Position numbers and translations under genes: made by a program
Notes under the pieces: generated by a model
What the model was told of the DNA's origin: nothing
Database searches by the model: none
Seen by the model: only the letters and a program-made list of their open reading frames with translations
Part shown: in pieces, positions 17,990 to 27,309 of the stretch
Numbering within the stretch: the stretch's first letter is position 1
Layout: every line of letters begins with the position of its first letter
Assembly: GCA_016888885.1 (NCBI GenBank)
Contig: CP069437.1
Coordinates: 1,364,001-1,428,000, forward strand
From: Faucicola sp902506215
GTDB lineage: Bacteria; Pseudomonadota; Gammaproteobacteria; Pseudomonadales; Moraxellaceae
Reading direction: 5' to 3'
Length of the DNA stretch: 64,000 nt

Positions 17990-18005
17990 TGACAAAATTT
18001 TGTCA
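17990..18005. promoter_or_regulatory. Perfect 16-bp palindrome in a divergent promoter
   Basis: TGACAAAATTTTGTCA reads identically on both strands and lies between prfC and the AI-2E family gene, which are divergently transcribed. It could be an operator for either; no regulator is identified. Confidence 0.4.
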
Positions 18006-18070
18006 TAAATCTAATACTTTAATCATTAAAATTGTGTTAGTTTTATCTCATCTTTTTTTATCTTGTTAAG

Positions 18071-19228
18071 ATGTTATTTATGACCGCTGAACCACTTAGC
18101 AACAATCCTGAATCCGCACTTGAAAATAAAAACAAAGTTTCGACCAGTGCTCATTTGGGCGATCCTTTTTTGACCAATGATCGGTTACAGTGGTCAGATA
18201 TGAAAAGTTTTTTGTTAGCGATTAGCAGTGTGATTGTTGTCTGGCTGCCTGTGCTACTGCTCCACCTGACTTTAGTGCTTTTTGCCACCTTAATTACTTA
18301 TGCGCTGATTCGCGGCATTGCCGGCTGGATTCATCGGCATCTCATTGCCTATGTGCATAGCGTCTCGCGTCAGCAGCGTATGGGTAAAGTCGCAGAATGG
18401 TTTGCTATTGCCATTTTGGCGACTTTGATTTCACTTACTGTGTATGTATTTGGCGATTGGATTGCTGATAAAGCCAGTGTTGATGTCTTTAATAAACTTA
18501 TCCGACAGATATTGGACATATTTGACCAGCTTCATACCCTACTACCCGCAAGTATCTCTCAGCATCTACCCATTTCAGTCAGTTCATTTCAAGCTATGCT
18601 CATGAGTACTATCAAAAGTCATGCGCCACAATTACAGTTAGTGGGTATTCATACGTTACGCGGGCTTGGCTATGTGCTAGCGGGGGTCGTGATTGGTTGT
18701 ATTGTGGCATTGCAAGTACCTGTGAATAGCGCAGCGCATAAAACCCCATTTACCCAGCATTTGCGCCAAAAATTTGATGAACTTATCATGGGGTTTAATG
18801 ATGTGTTTTTTGCGCAAGTCAAAATCTCTAGTATCAATACCATCTTAACCTCAGTGTTTTTGCTAGGGGTACTACCGCTACTCGGTCATCCGCTACCGAT
18901 GGCTTGGACGGTTGTGCTTATCACCTTTTGCGCAGGGCTATTTCCTGTCGTTGGTAATTTGGTCTCAAACATTGTTATCGTCTTGCTTAGCCTGACTCAC
19001 GGGCTTGGCATCAGCATTTTATCGCTTGTGTGGTTGGTGAGCATTCATAAACTTGAATACTTTTTAAATGCGCAAATCATTGGTCACAAAATCCGAGCGT
19101 CTGCTTGGGAATTGTTGTTATTTATTTTGGTGCTTGAAGCCACGTTTGGGTTGGCGGGACTAATCAGTGCACCAGTGATTTATGCCCAAATCAAACGCAT
19201 TTTGGCAGATAGAGGCTGGGTTATATAA
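18071..19228 (+). CDS. AI-2E transporter family membrane protein
   Basis: A 385-residue inner-membrane protein of the AI-2E/UPF0118 (TqsA, PerM-like) family. Hydrophobic segments lie near residues 45-80 and 110-135, then a long hydrophilic stretch, then a cluster of segments from about residue 190 to the end with the family-like GLFPVVGNLVSN and LEYFLNAQIIGHKI. Members export small molecules such as AI-2 or act as Na+/H+ antiporters; the substrate here is unknown. A second ATG three codons downstream (18080) is an equally possible start. It is divergent from prfC. Confidence 0.82.
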   Translation: MLFMTAEPLSNNPESALENKNKVSTSAHLGDPFLTNDRLQWSDMKSFLLAISSVIVVWLPVLLLHLTLVLFATLITYALIRGIAGWIHRHLIAYVHSVSRQQRMGKVAEWFAIAILATLISLTVYVFGDWIADKASVDVFNKLIRQILDIFDQLHTLLPASISQHLPISVSSFQAMLMSTIKSHAPQLQLVGIHTLRGLGYVLAGVVIGCIVALQVPVNSAAHKTPFTQHLRQKFDELIMGFNDVFFAQVKISSINTILTSVFLLGVLPLLGHPLPMAWTVVLITFCAGLFPVVGNLVSNIVIVLLSLTHGLGISILSLVWLVSIHKLEYFLNAQIIGHKIRASAWELLLFILVLEATFGLAGLISAPVIYAQIKRILADRGWVI

Positions 19229-19574
19229 AATCCCCTACTGGCTGTAGGATTCATTAATAAATAATTTGCCCAATAAATTGAATTTTTAAATCTTATCGCC
19301 ATTAATAACAGAACACGGCTTTATTGTTACAGTGTTATATGGTTGAATAATTAAAAATGTGTTTTAACATCTATAACTGCCAAACTTTTAATGATTGATG
19401 TTACAATTTACATTAACATTTTTGGCGTATTTTGAGGTTTAACCAAAAATTGAAAGATTTTTACGGTAATTATTTTTCAAGGTAATTATAGTGAAAAATC
19501 CTAGTAATTTTTAATTTATTGTGCCAAAAAAGCGATTTGTCAATCCATTCATTGATTCATAAGGAATTTTAGCG
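19229..19574. other. Intergenic region upstream of slyD
   Basis: 346 AT-rich bases with no credible gene. A weak CCTAC / GTAGG hairpin right after the AI-2E gene may end it; the remainder presumably holds the slyD promoter, but no single promoter stands out. Confidence 0.4.
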
Positions 19575-20063
19575 ATGTCTACTATCAATAATAACAACGT
19601 TGTACATTTTCATTACACCTTAAAAGACGACGAAGGTAACGTCATTGACCAATCACCAGAAGGTCAACCTTTAGCGTATTTACATGGCTACCAAAACATT
19701 ATTCCAGGTCTTGAGTCACAATTAGCGGGCAAATCAGTGGGTGACAAATTTACTGCAAGCATTGAACCTGCAGACGCTTATGGCGAATTTGATGATGCGG
19801 CAGTACAAGAAGTCCCACGCGAAAACTTCCAAGGTGTCGAAGATATCCAACCAGGTATGCAGTTCCAATCGCAAACTGAAGACGGTCATGTGATGTTAGT
19901 CACTGTGAAAGATGTACAAGATGACAAAGTGATTGTTGATGCTAACCATCCTTTAGCGGGCAAAAAACTTCATTTTGATGTGGAAGTGGCAAGCATTCGT
20001 GACGCATCAGATGAAGAGTTGCAACACGGTCACGTACACGGTGCAGGCGGTCATCACCACTAA
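19575..20063 (+). CDS. slyD: FKBP-type peptidyl-prolyl isomerase, SlyD-like
   Basis: A 162-residue SlyD-type FKBP with prolyl isomerase and chaperone activity. The FKBP core starts VVHFHYTLKDDEGNVIDQSPEGQPL and contains GYQNIIPGLESQLAGKSVGD. The insert-in-flap chaperone domain follows (about residues 70-125, with DAYGEFDDAAVQEVPRENF), then the strand VDANHPLAGKKLHFDVEV. The tail is short but histidine-rich (HGHVHGAGGHHH), like the nickel-binding tail of E. coli SlyD. An AAGGA site precedes the start, and a strong terminator follows. Confidence 0.93.
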   Translation: MSTINNNNVVHFHYTLKDDEGNVIDQSPEGQPLAYLHGYQNIIPGLESQLAGKSVGDKFTASIEPADAYGEFDDAAVQEVPRENFQGVEDIQPGMQFQSQTEDGHVMLVTVKDVQDDKVIVDANHPLAGKKLHFDVEVASIRDASDEELQHGHVHGAGGHHH

Positions 20064-20093
20064 GTCATGATTAAAGCTTAGAGAGATTAAATG

Positions 20094-20123
20094 GAAGGCT
20101 ATGATTATAGCCTTCTTTTTTTT
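20094..20123 (+). terminator. slyD terminator
   Basis: GAAGGCTAT and ATAGCCTTC form a 9-bp stem with a 4-nt loop, followed by eight T. Confidence 0.9.
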
Positions 20124-20179
20124 GTGCAAAATTTTACCCTATGAAATACTTTTACGGGGTATAAGATACGCTTGATGTT

Positions 20180-20297
20180 ATACCAAACCCAATAGTTAAA
20201 GTCTTGCTTGTGTAGGACGCATACGATGCACCGCTGGCTATATCTCGCCAAAAATGGTGCGTAAAACGCACCTTATTATATTTTTTGGGTTTGGTAT
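20180..20297. repeat. MITE-like 118-bp element with 13-bp terminal inverted repeats
   Basis: ATACCAAACCCAA at the left end is perfectly complementary to TTGGGTTTGGTAT at the right end. Inside is a second palindrome, GGTGCGT-AAA-ACGCACC (20256-20272), and a related GGACGCATACGATGCACC stretch (20215-20232). No reading frame of note is present. The structure suggests a small non-autonomous mobile repeat; a TA duplication at the ends is possible but cannot be proved from one copy. I see no second copy in this window. It sits in a 400-base gap between slyD and the next IS. Confidence 0.5.
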
Positions 20298-20462
20298 TAT
20301 TTACAAAATCATTGATTTAGTTACGTTTTTTGATGCTTTATTACAGTTTTTACCACACACTGTTCGCTAGATTTTGGCATAATAGTTTTATGTCCAACAA
20401 ACAATCCAAGCAATAATAAAGACGCATGATTGGGTATATATTTTTAGTTATTTATATAGCAT

Positions 20463-21608
20463 AGAACTTACGCACTATCTTAACTCAACAAAACATGATA
20501 GCCCTAGCTAAATTTTGGATTTAGATAAAACAAATCATCAGCGACCTGTCTTGACATCTGAGCCACTACAGGCGTAAAAAGATGACTAACCCAAGCATAC
20601 ACCGAAGAAAAGCCGAAACTTAATTGCTGTTTTAAATACACGAACGCCATCAATGATGAGAACACATGATTACGGATTTTACGCTCACGGCGAAGCTGAA
20701 ACTTCTCAATCGAACAACACTGTTTAATGGTTCGATGATAGGTTTCAATCTGCCAATGACAATCATGCAAATACTCAAAATCAAGTGGTGTAAATACCGG
20801 TGAATTTGGCTCGCTGTCTTTAGGTTTAGGGTCAAACTTCACATAATGTCTCACTTGGTCTTTAAAGTGATGACGGTAAAGGGTAACAAAACCAAAGTCT
20901 TTAAGCCAAACTTCTAATCCTGTTTTTGGCACATGGTCAATCTGCTGTACTTGCAACCATTCGCCTTGTTTGATAGAAACCGTACGATTTGCCTTAACCG
21001 CAAACATAAACCCTAACTCAGCGTGTTTGATGTGTTTAAGGTTTTCTTTACTGCTGTACCAACTGTCGCCTGTGATATAGCTTGGGATAAGCCCCCATGC
21101 CAAGACTTCATCTAACATTTTTTGAAAGTAGTCGTTTTTGGTAAGGTTGTCTTTGGGGTCATATAGTCGGTAGTTGATGGGTTGGCTATTGCCTGTTAAG
21201 TCGGTGTAGTACAGGGTGATAAGGTTAATGCCTTGTACGGCTTTGTGATGCTTGCCACTATAGTAATAGCCAATTAGGTCGGTTTTGTTGCTGTAGGGTT
21301 TGTCAAGCACGGTGTCATCTATGCTGATGATGCCACCAGTTAGGTTGATATGCCCCTTTGTTTGCTCATACAGGTCACGAGGCTCAAAGCTCTCTCTACC
21401 TAAAAAGTTGTTGATGCTGTCATGCCCAATCTCAATACTTTGAGCAAGCCTTGTGCAGGTGGGCTGTTTGGGTTCGCTGATGAGCATTCCGATATAGTGT
21501 CCTAGGGTGCAGTGGGCGGTGCTGGGTCGGCTAAGTTGTCTTATCAATTTGGTTGTTCTTGCTTTTCCTTTAGCATATCATGCTTTCTTTGGATAGTGCG
21601 TAAGTTCT
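20463..21608 (-). mobile_element. IS701/IS4-like insertion sequence, 1146 bp
   Basis: Perfect 17-bp terminal inverted repeats (AGAACTTACGCACTATC) bound the element, and a 7-bp target duplication ATAGCAT lies outside them (20456-20462 and 21609-21615). One intact transposase is inside. The right end is only 36 bases from the csbD start codon, so the insertion has replaced the native upstream region of csbD. Confidence 0.88.
20504..21547 (-). CDS. DDE transposase, IS701/IS4-like
   Basis: A 347-residue transposase. The RNase H-fold active site is outlined by GIISIDDTVLDKPYS (first Asp), YITGDSWYSSKENL (second Asp) and the YREK-like C-terminal block HWQIETYHRTIKQCC (Glu). The N-terminal region (HDSINNFLGRE) resembles that of IS701-type enzymes, but a closer family call would need a database comparison. 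The reading frame is intact. Confidence 0.85.
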   Translation of the reverse strand: MIRQLSRPSTAHCTLGHYIGMLISEPKQPTCTRLAQSIEIGHDSINNFLGRESFEPRDLYEQTKGHINLTGGIISIDDTVLDKPYSNKTDLIGYYYSGKHHKAVQGINLITLYYTDLTGNSQPINYRLYDPKDNLTKNDYFQKMLDEVLAWGLIPSYITGDSWYSSKENLKHIKHAELGFMFAVKANRTVSIKQGEWLQVQQIDHVPKTGLEVWLKDFGFVTLYRHHFKDQVRHYVKFDPKPKDSEPNSPVFTPLDFEYLHDCHWQIETYHRTIKQCCSIEKFQLRRERKIRNHVFSSLMAFVYLKQQLSFGFSSVYAWVSHLFTPVVAQMSRQVADDLFYLNPKFS

Positions 21609-21644
21609 ATAGCATTAAATTAATTACAAAAAAGGATACTACTC

Positions 21645-21854
21645 ATGAACGAGAATACAATTAAAGGTCAATGGGAACAAGTTAAAGGCGCTGTAAAAGA
21701 AACTTGGGGTGACTTAACTGATGATGAAATTACCCAATTGGAAGGTAATCGCCAAAAGCTATCAGGTAAAATCCAAGAGCGTTATGGCCGCGCCGAAGAT
21801 GTGGTAGAAAAAGAAATCGATGACTGGTCAACCCGTCATGACTACCGTTTTTAG
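21645..21854 (+). CDS. CsbD-family stress protein
   Basis: A 69-residue CsbD-like protein. It has the family start (MNENTIKGQWEQVKGAVKE), TWGDLTDDEI, and the closing GKIQERYGRAEDVVEKEIDDW. These small hydrophilic, helical proteins are strongly induced by general stress, but their molecular function is unknown. An AAAAAAGGA site precedes the start. The IS ending at 21608 has displaced the original promoter, so expression may now depend on sequence within the IS end. Confidence 0.93.
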   Translation: MNENTIKGQWEQVKGAVKETWGDLTDDEITQLEGNRQKLSGKIQERYGRAEDVVEKEIDDWSTRHDYRF

Positions 21855-21877
21855 AATAAATTAACCCCGCCTCCAAA

Positions 21878-21913
21878 GTAAAAAAGCCATATCATCTGAT
21901 ATGGCTTTTTTAC
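21878..21913. terminator. csbD terminator, symmetrical
   Basis: GTAAAAAAGCCATATCA and its complement form a 17-bp stem with a very short loop; the built-in T run ends csbD, and the mirrored A run could also act on the minus strand. Confidence 0.85.
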
Positions 21914-22183
21914 CTACTATCCTAGCATCATTGACCTCATCCTTAAGGTCCTTATTAACTGGTAGTGAATTTCTTGACTCATCCTAAGTCTCACTCCACG
22001 TGTTTATCAAGCATCATTCCTTAATACTACGATAAACCATTCCTTTATTGGCAATTCTGTCCCTATCTCAATCCTTGAGAACCATCCCTGTGCCGTTGAA
22101 TGTATTATTACAAAATTTACCATTCGGTAACAGTCGTACAAACGTCAATGCATGTAAGCTTTTGCTTACACGCATTTTTGGCG
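21914..22183. other. Intergenic region after csbD
   Basis: 270 bases between the csbD terminator and the prc stop codon. I see no gene and no clear hairpin for prc. Confidence 0.4.
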
Positions 22184-24367
22184 TTAAGGGCGCTGGTTGT
22201 TGGCTGTCTGTGCATCAAGCATTACATTAGCCGCTTCAATCACAAATGCTTCACTTTCAGGAAGCTTTGGACGTTCAGCTTGTTTTAGACGGCTACGGAC
22301 TTCTAACTCTGCATCTTGCGCAGCTTGGTAAGCTGTCCACGTGCTATAGGGGCTTTCCCCATTGGCTTGGCGTCTTGCATTTTCTGCCGCCAACATTTTT
22401 GCCTCAATGTTTTTGCGGAAAGTACGGCGTTCATTGATGTCTAATTTGACAGGCTTCTTATCATCTTCCTCATTACGGATTCTGTTGATTTGGCTTAGAT
22501 AAGCAAACTGGGCATTGGCTGCTTGACGCTGTTGTGACAAGGCATTGAGCGATTGCAAGGTCTCACGGGAATAGTTGCCCGCAGGTTGGTACGGCGCGGC
22601 ACGAATGGTATCCCATGCCAGTGGGTTTTTCATGCTACGTTCACCAAACTCCATGCCTTCATAGATATTGACTAAACGGACATCGGGGACCACGCCTTTA
22701 TTTTGGGTACTGCCGCCAGTGATACGGTAGAACTTTCGCTGGGTTAAGGTTGCTGACCCTAAGGCAAGGTTATCAAGCTGAATTTGTGCTGAGCCTTTAC
22801 CTGTGGTCGTGCTACCGACAATCAGACCGCGACCATAATCTTGAATCGCTGCCGCAAAAATCTCGCTGGCTGATGCCGAGCCTTGATTAACGAGTACGGT
22901 CATGGGGCCTGTATACAGCTGCTTACCTTTGTCTTCGTCTTCATACACTTGGATATTGCCGCGGTTATCACGAATCTGTACCAGCGGACCTGACTTTACA
23001 AACAAGCCAATCATTTTGGCGACTTCATCGAGTGAGCCACCTGGGTCATCACGCAGGTCTACCACCAAGCCATCGATATTTTGCTGGTTCAAGGCTTTTA
23101 ACGCGTTTTCCGTATCAATGCTGACACTACGATAGTCTTCTCCCGCACGACGGGCTTTATAGTTGAGATAAAAACTTGGGATTTCTAGCACACCGATTTT
23201 TTTGGCTTGTCCGTTTTTATCTTTGACACTAATTACCCGATGATTGACGCCCGATTCTTCTTGCTTAATCACGTCACGTATGAGGGTGACATTGCGCGCG
23301 CTACTGTCTGGGGTGTTAGGTGCTTTGACGCGCACGGTGACGGGCGAACCTTTTTTACCGCGAATGAGGTTCACCACTTCACGTGTCGAATAACCGACGG
23401 TATCAACCATGCCTTTATCTTCAGTGGATACGCCGATGATTAAGTCATTGGGTTTGATTTGACCCGAACGAGCGGCAGGCCCGCCATCAACTAAGCTGAT
23501 AATACGGGTGTAGTCAGGATTCTTGCGATCAGGCTGAATCGAGACGCCGATACCGACCAATTCAAGGGTCGATTGGATTTGCATCTCATTGGCTTGCACG
23601 GGGGCAAAATAATTACTGTGCGGGTCATAGGCTGCCATCGCTGCATTTAACAGGGTTTCAACGATTTGGTCGCTATCGATACGCTGTAGCTGCGCATATT
23701 GGCGCTTTAAACGCTGGTCTAGCACTTGGCTTGGTGAGCGCGTTTCATTTTTGACTAAATCACTGGCGTTGTATTTATCGGCATTTTCTTGCAAAAACTT
23801 GTCTTTGTTTTTGTCTTCATCTTGATTGATGGTCATGCCAATGAGCTGGTAGGTCAGCTGTTTGCGCCAAAAATCGCGTTGCTCGGCAACGGTTTTAAAC
23901 CGTGGCAATTTTTCACGGTTCATAATGACCGTTTCGTTACTCTGTAAGCTCACAGGGGATTTTAACAAGCTGTCGGCAAAGCTGTAATACGCTTTTGAGC
24001 GCTCAATAAAGCGCTGATAGATTTCAAAACCTGGTTTTAAATCACCGCGTTTGAGATAATCGGCAAAACTATTGCCATATTTTTGGGTAAATTCATCAAT
24101 ATCGGACTGCAAAAACACGCTATGATTGGGGTCAAGCGCATCAAAATAGTCGCTTAAAATTTGCCTGCCCGTTGCCGCATCCATTTTTTTATCTAGATAA
24201 TGGCTACGATCCAACAACGCTGCGACTTGCCGTGTCACCTGCCGCTGCTCGTTATTGATCTGTCCGACGCTCGTCGATGCTGCAATGGCGGTTTGGTAAC
24301 TTTGTCCCAGTATCGCCCCACCCATCAACAGGGCAAATACACTGGCGGTAAGTTGTTTGTATTGCAT
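22184..24367 (-). CDS. prc: Carboxy-terminal processing (tail-specific) protease
   Basis: A 727-residue periplasmic S41A protease like E. coli Prc/Tsp, which trims or degrades proteins by their C-termini. The start MQYKQLTASVFALLMGG begins a signal peptide and has an AAGGAA site; a longer frame upstream would run through the proS terminator and is rejected. Domains in order are the N-terminal Prc helical region, a PDZ domain (ELVGIGVSIQPDRKNPDYTRI through IRGKKGSPVTVRV), the S41 core with DLRDDPGGSLDE, then the catalytic Ser in NQGSASASEIFAAA and the Lys in STTTGKGSAQ, and the DUF3340 C-terminal part. It lies downstream of proS, with a terminator between. Confidence 0.92.
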   Translation of the reverse strand: MQYKQLTASVFALLMGGAILGQSYQTAIAASTSVGQINNEQRQVTRQVAALLDRSHYLDKKMDAATGRQILSDYFDALDPNHSVFLQSDIDEFTQKYGNSFADYLKRGDLKPGFEIYQRFIERSKAYYSFADSLLKSPVSLQSNETVIMNREKLPRFKTVAEQRDFWRKQLTYQLIGMTINQDEDKNKDKFLQENADKYNASDLVKNETRSPSQVLDQRLKRQYAQLQRIDSDQIVETLLNAAMAAYDPHSNYFAPVQANEMQIQSTLELVGIGVSIQPDRKNPDYTRIISLVDGGPAARSGQIKPNDLIIGVSTEDKGMVDTVGYSTREVVNLIRGKKGSPVTVRVKAPNTPDSSARNVTLIRDVIKQEESGVNHRVISVKDKNGQAKKIGVLEIPSFYLNYKARRAGEDYRSVSIDTENALKALNQQNIDGLVVDLRDDPGGSLDEVAKMIGLFVKSGPLVQIRDNRGNIQVYEDEDKGKQLYTGPMTVLVNQGSASASEIFAAAIQDYGRGLIVGSTTTGKGSAQIQLDNLALGSATLTQRKFYRITGGSTQNKGVVPDVRLVNIYEGMEFGERSMKNPLAWDTIRAAPYQPAGNYSRETLQSLNALSQQRQAANAQFAYLSQINRIRNEEDDKKPVKLDINERRTFRKNIEAKMLAAENARRQANGESPYSTWTAYQAAQDAELEVRSRLKQAERPKLPESEAFVIEAANVMLDAQTANNQRP

Positions 24368-24403
24368 GACTTTCCTTACTCTATTTAATGAAGCGATAAA
24401 CAG

Positions 24404-24441
24404 AAAAAACTGACAGCCCATCTTAGCACTGTCAGTTTTTC
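24404..24441 (-). terminator. proS terminator
   Basis: AAAAACTGACAG (24405-24416) pairs with CTGTCAGTTTTT (24429-24440), with T after the stem on the minus strand. It separates proS from prc. Confidence 0.85.
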
Positions 24442-24518
24442 CATACCATACAAAACGTGTAAATATTCGACTCAAATCATCTATCAAACCTCACCGTTTG
24501 TAGCGGCAACTTATTGTA

Positions 24519-26291
24519 TTAGCCAATCAATTGATTGTCTTTAAACAGTTGGGTTAATTCCTCGGCAGTGAGTAATTGTTTTTCACCGTCTTGGCGATTG
24601 ACATATTCGTATTTCACCTCGCCTGTTTCACTGATATTTTTCTCTGAGATAACGATACGATGGGGAATGCCAACGAGCTCTAAATCGGCGAATTTTACCC
24701 CCGCACGCTCGTCTCGGTCATCAAGTAGCACATCCACACCTTGGGCTTTTAGCTCAGTGTAAAGTGCTTCGGCAAGCTGCATTGCTTTGTCCCCTTTCGC
24801 TGGGTCTAGAGCATCTTTCATTTTGCCTTTAATCATCGGTACAATCGCCACAGTGAATGGCGCAAGGCTCTCACCTGTGCTACTGGTTTTCCAAATGATA
24901 CCATTGTCATCGTGGTTTTGTTCAATGGCGGCGGCGACGATACGGGTCACGCCGATACCATAACAGCCCATCATAGTAATGACAGGTTTGCCCTGCTCGC
25001 CCATCACCGCACAGTTGAATGCTTTGGTGTATTTGTCACCCAATTGGAAGATATGACCGACTTCGATACCGCGGCGGATTTGTAAGGTACCTTGTCCATC
25101 TGGGCTTGGGTCGCCTGCTACCACGTTGCGGATATCGGCGATTTCGGTGATGGACGCATCACGCTCCCAGTTGACGCCTGTGGTATGAAAATCTGGCTTG
25201 TTAGCGCCGCTAACAAAATCTGATAGCAGCGCAGCAGCACGGTCTACAATCACTGGCATGTTCAAATCAAACACCCCGATATACCCTTTGTGCAGACCCG
25301 CTGCTTGCATCGCCTCTTCGCTCGCCATGGTGAGTGGGGCTTTGACTTGCGCCAATTTTTCCGCTTTGATTTCATTTAGGGTATGATCGCCCCGTAACAC
25401 TAACGCGACTAAGGTGGCTTTACCTTCTTCAGTAGCTTCACCTTCGACGATTAAAGTTTTCACCGTCTGTGACAATGGCAAACCTAAATGCTCAGCCACT
25501 TGCTCACAGGTTGGCATATTGGGCGTACTGACATCGGCTTTGTCCTGCGTTGGGGCAGCACGTTCACCGACCGCCACCGCTTCAGCAAGCTCAATATTGG
25601 CCGCATAAGCTGAGCTATCTGAAAATACAATATCGTCTTCACCGCTGCCAGCGAGGACTTGAAACTCATGCGACGCAAATCCACCAATCGAGCCGGTATC
25701 GGCTTGCACCGCACGAAAATCCAACCCAAGACGGGTAAAGATATTATGATAAGCGCGGTACATATCATCATAGGTGCGCTGTAATGAGGGTTGGTCGATA
25801 TGAAATGAATAGGCATCTTTCATGATAAATTCACGTGAACGCATCACCCCAAAGCGTGGGCGAATTTCGTCACGAAATTTGGTTTGTATTTGGTAGTAGC
25901 TCACAGGGAGCTGTTTATAGCTTTTTAGCAAGTTACGCGCGATGTCGGTTATCACTTCTTCATGCGTTGGACCTAACACAAAGTCGCGTTGGTGACGGTC
26001 TTTAAACCGCAGCAATTCAGGGCCATAGGCTTCCCAGCGACCTGATTCTTGCCAAAGCTCGGCCGATTGCACCACAGGCATGAGCAGCTCTTGGCAGTTG
26101 ATGGCATCCATCTCTTCACGGATGATTTTTTTGACTTTTTGTAAGGTTTTTAGACCCATCGGTAGCCACGTGTAGAGACCCGACGCAGATTTACGAATCA
26201 TCCCTGCACGGAGCATTAATTGGCTGGAGATGATATCAGCATCACTTGGGGTTTCTTTTAACGTTGCAAAAGTAAATTGACTGGCTCGCAT
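24519..26291 (-). CDS. proS: Proline--tRNA ligase (bacterial type)
   Basis: A 590-residue class II prolyl-tRNA synthetase of the bacterial type with an inserted editing domain. Motif 1 lies in the first 70 residues (LMLRAGMIRKSASGLYTWLPMG), motif 2 is FRDEIRPRFGVMRSREFIMKDAYSF near residue 140, the editing (YbaK-like) domain spans about 230-390, and motif 3 is GCYGIGVTRIVAAAIEQ near residue 445. The C-terminal anticodon-binding domain ends in VNRQDGEKQLL. Length matches the family. Confidence 0.95.
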   Translation of the reverse strand: MRASQFTFATLKETPSDADIISSQLMLRAGMIRKSASGLYTWLPMGLKTLQKVKKIIREEMDAINCQELLMPVVQSAELWQESGRWEAYGPELLRFKDRHQRDFVLGPTHEEVITDIARNLLKSYKQLPVSYYQIQTKFRDEIRPRFGVMRSREFIMKDAYSFHIDQPSLQRTYDDMYRAYHNIFTRLGLDFRAVQADTGSIGGFASHEFQVLAGSGEDDIVFSDSSAYAANIELAEAVAVGERAAPTQDKADVSTPNMPTCEQVAEHLGLPLSQTVKTLIVEGEATEEGKATLVALVLRGDHTLNEIKAEKLAQVKAPLTMASEEAMQAAGLHKGYIGVFDLNMPVIVDRAAALLSDFVSGANKPDFHTTGVNWERDASITEIADIRNVVAGDPSPDGQGTLQIRRGIEVGHIFQLGDKYTKAFNCAVMGEQGKPVITMMGCYGIGVTRIVAAAIEQNHDDNGIIWKTSSTGESLAPFTVAIVPMIKGKMKDALDPAKGDKAMQLAEALYTELKAQGVDVLLDDRDERAGVKFADLELVGIPHRIVISEKNISETGEVKYEYVNRQDGEKQLLTAEELTQLFKDNQLIG

Positions 26292-26421
26292 GGCACACCT
26301 TGTTTGTACGGCTTGAAATAAGAAAAACGAGAATGGATAGACTATTTGGTAAACCGATTATCTTATTTTATGCCACTGGGTGGCGCAATAGTTTTTTTAA
26401 TTTTTACCAAGTCGATGCCGT

Positions 26422-26472
26422 ATTTTTGGACTTAGCATTTTTGAACTTAGCATTTTTGGACTTAGCATTTTT
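26422..26472. repeat. Three tandem copies of a 15-bp unit
   Basis: ATTTTTGGACTTAGC, ATTTTTGAACTTAGC and ATTTTTGGACTTAGC follow one another, then ATTTTT. The repeat sits in the 313-base gap between the divergent proS and DUF4230 genes, which otherwise shows only AT-rich promoter-like sequence. Confidence 0.7.
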
Positions 26473-26604
26473 ATAAATTAGGACAATAATTATGACAATT
26501 TGGTCATACCCATTGGCTATTTAAACTAGCTACATTGAAATTATGGCAAGTCATAACCATACAAAATAGCATCCACTATTAAATAAACGATTAGGAATGG
26601 CTAT

Positions 26605-27309
26605 ATGACCCAACTCCCCACTTCGTCTTCCACGCCATCACCTGAGGCAAAACCGACTACAAACTTGCCAGAACCGCCCGCATCGGGCAATAAAAAACCG
26701 GTTTCTTTTTGGGTGAGTTTATTTTTGCTGGCGGTGATTGCGGTGGCGGGTTGGCTATTTTTGCAGTGGCAACAAGCAAATACGCCTAAAAAAGTTGAGG
26801 TTTTAACCCGCGAAGGGGTGGTCACTAAGATTCAAAGCCTCAATCGACTACAAACCGTGGCATATAATGTCGATACCGTTATCACCAGCCAAAAAGAAGG
26901 CAATTGGTACGCCCTGTGGCAAGATGAGCAAAAGGGGTTGTTTGTTGCTCATGGACGGGTGACCGCGGGCATTGACTTAAATCAACTAAAACCCACTGAT
27001 GTACAAGTGACCCCAGATGGTAGCCATGTCAGTATTACCTTGCCCGCTGCGCAGATTTTGGATAGTTATTTAGATAACATTGAAGTGTATGATATTCAAA
27101 CAGGGGTATTTGGCATGGTACAAGCCGACCCGCAAATATTTAACCAAGCGCAAGTGGCTGGCAAAAACCAAGTGCTGACATCCGCTTGCCGCTCTGGCAT
27201 TCTACAAACTGCCAACGATAATGCCCAAAAGCAAGTGCAATCGCTATTTGCGCTGGCAAATGTACAAGTCACTGTGAAAGTCACCGCGCCTGCTAAAAAT
27301 TGTGGTTAA
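26605..27309 (+). CDS. DUF4230 membrane-anchored protein
   Basis: A 234-residue protein. A proline/serine-rich cytoplasmic lead (residues 1-30) is followed by one membrane segment (residues 33-53, FWVSLFLLAVIAVAGWLFL), then an extracytoplasmic DUF4230 domain: EVLTREGVVTKIQSLNRLQTVAYNVDTVI, GRVTAGIDLNQL and VQVTPDGSHVSITLPAAQIL. One Cys lies in LTSACRSG and another near the C-terminus (KNCG). The function of the family is unknown. It stands alone and is divergent from proS. Confidence 0.8.
   Translation: MTQLPTSSSTPSPEAKPTTNLPEPPASGNKKPVSFWVSLFLLAVIAVAGWLFLQWQQANTPKKVEVLTREGVVTKIQSLNRLQTVAYNVDTVITSQKEGNWYALWQDEQKGLFVAHGRVTAGIDLNQLKPTDVQVTPDGSHVSITLPAAQILDSYLDNIEVYDIQTGVFGMVQADPQIFNQAQVAGKNQVLTSACRSGILQTANDNAQKQVQSLFALANVQVTVKVTAPAKNCG

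Noticed and set aside
24368..24487. Extended N-terminus of prc (40 extra residues)
   Set aside because: The extension runs through the proS terminator hairpin; a signal peptide and ribosome binding site mark the start at 24367.
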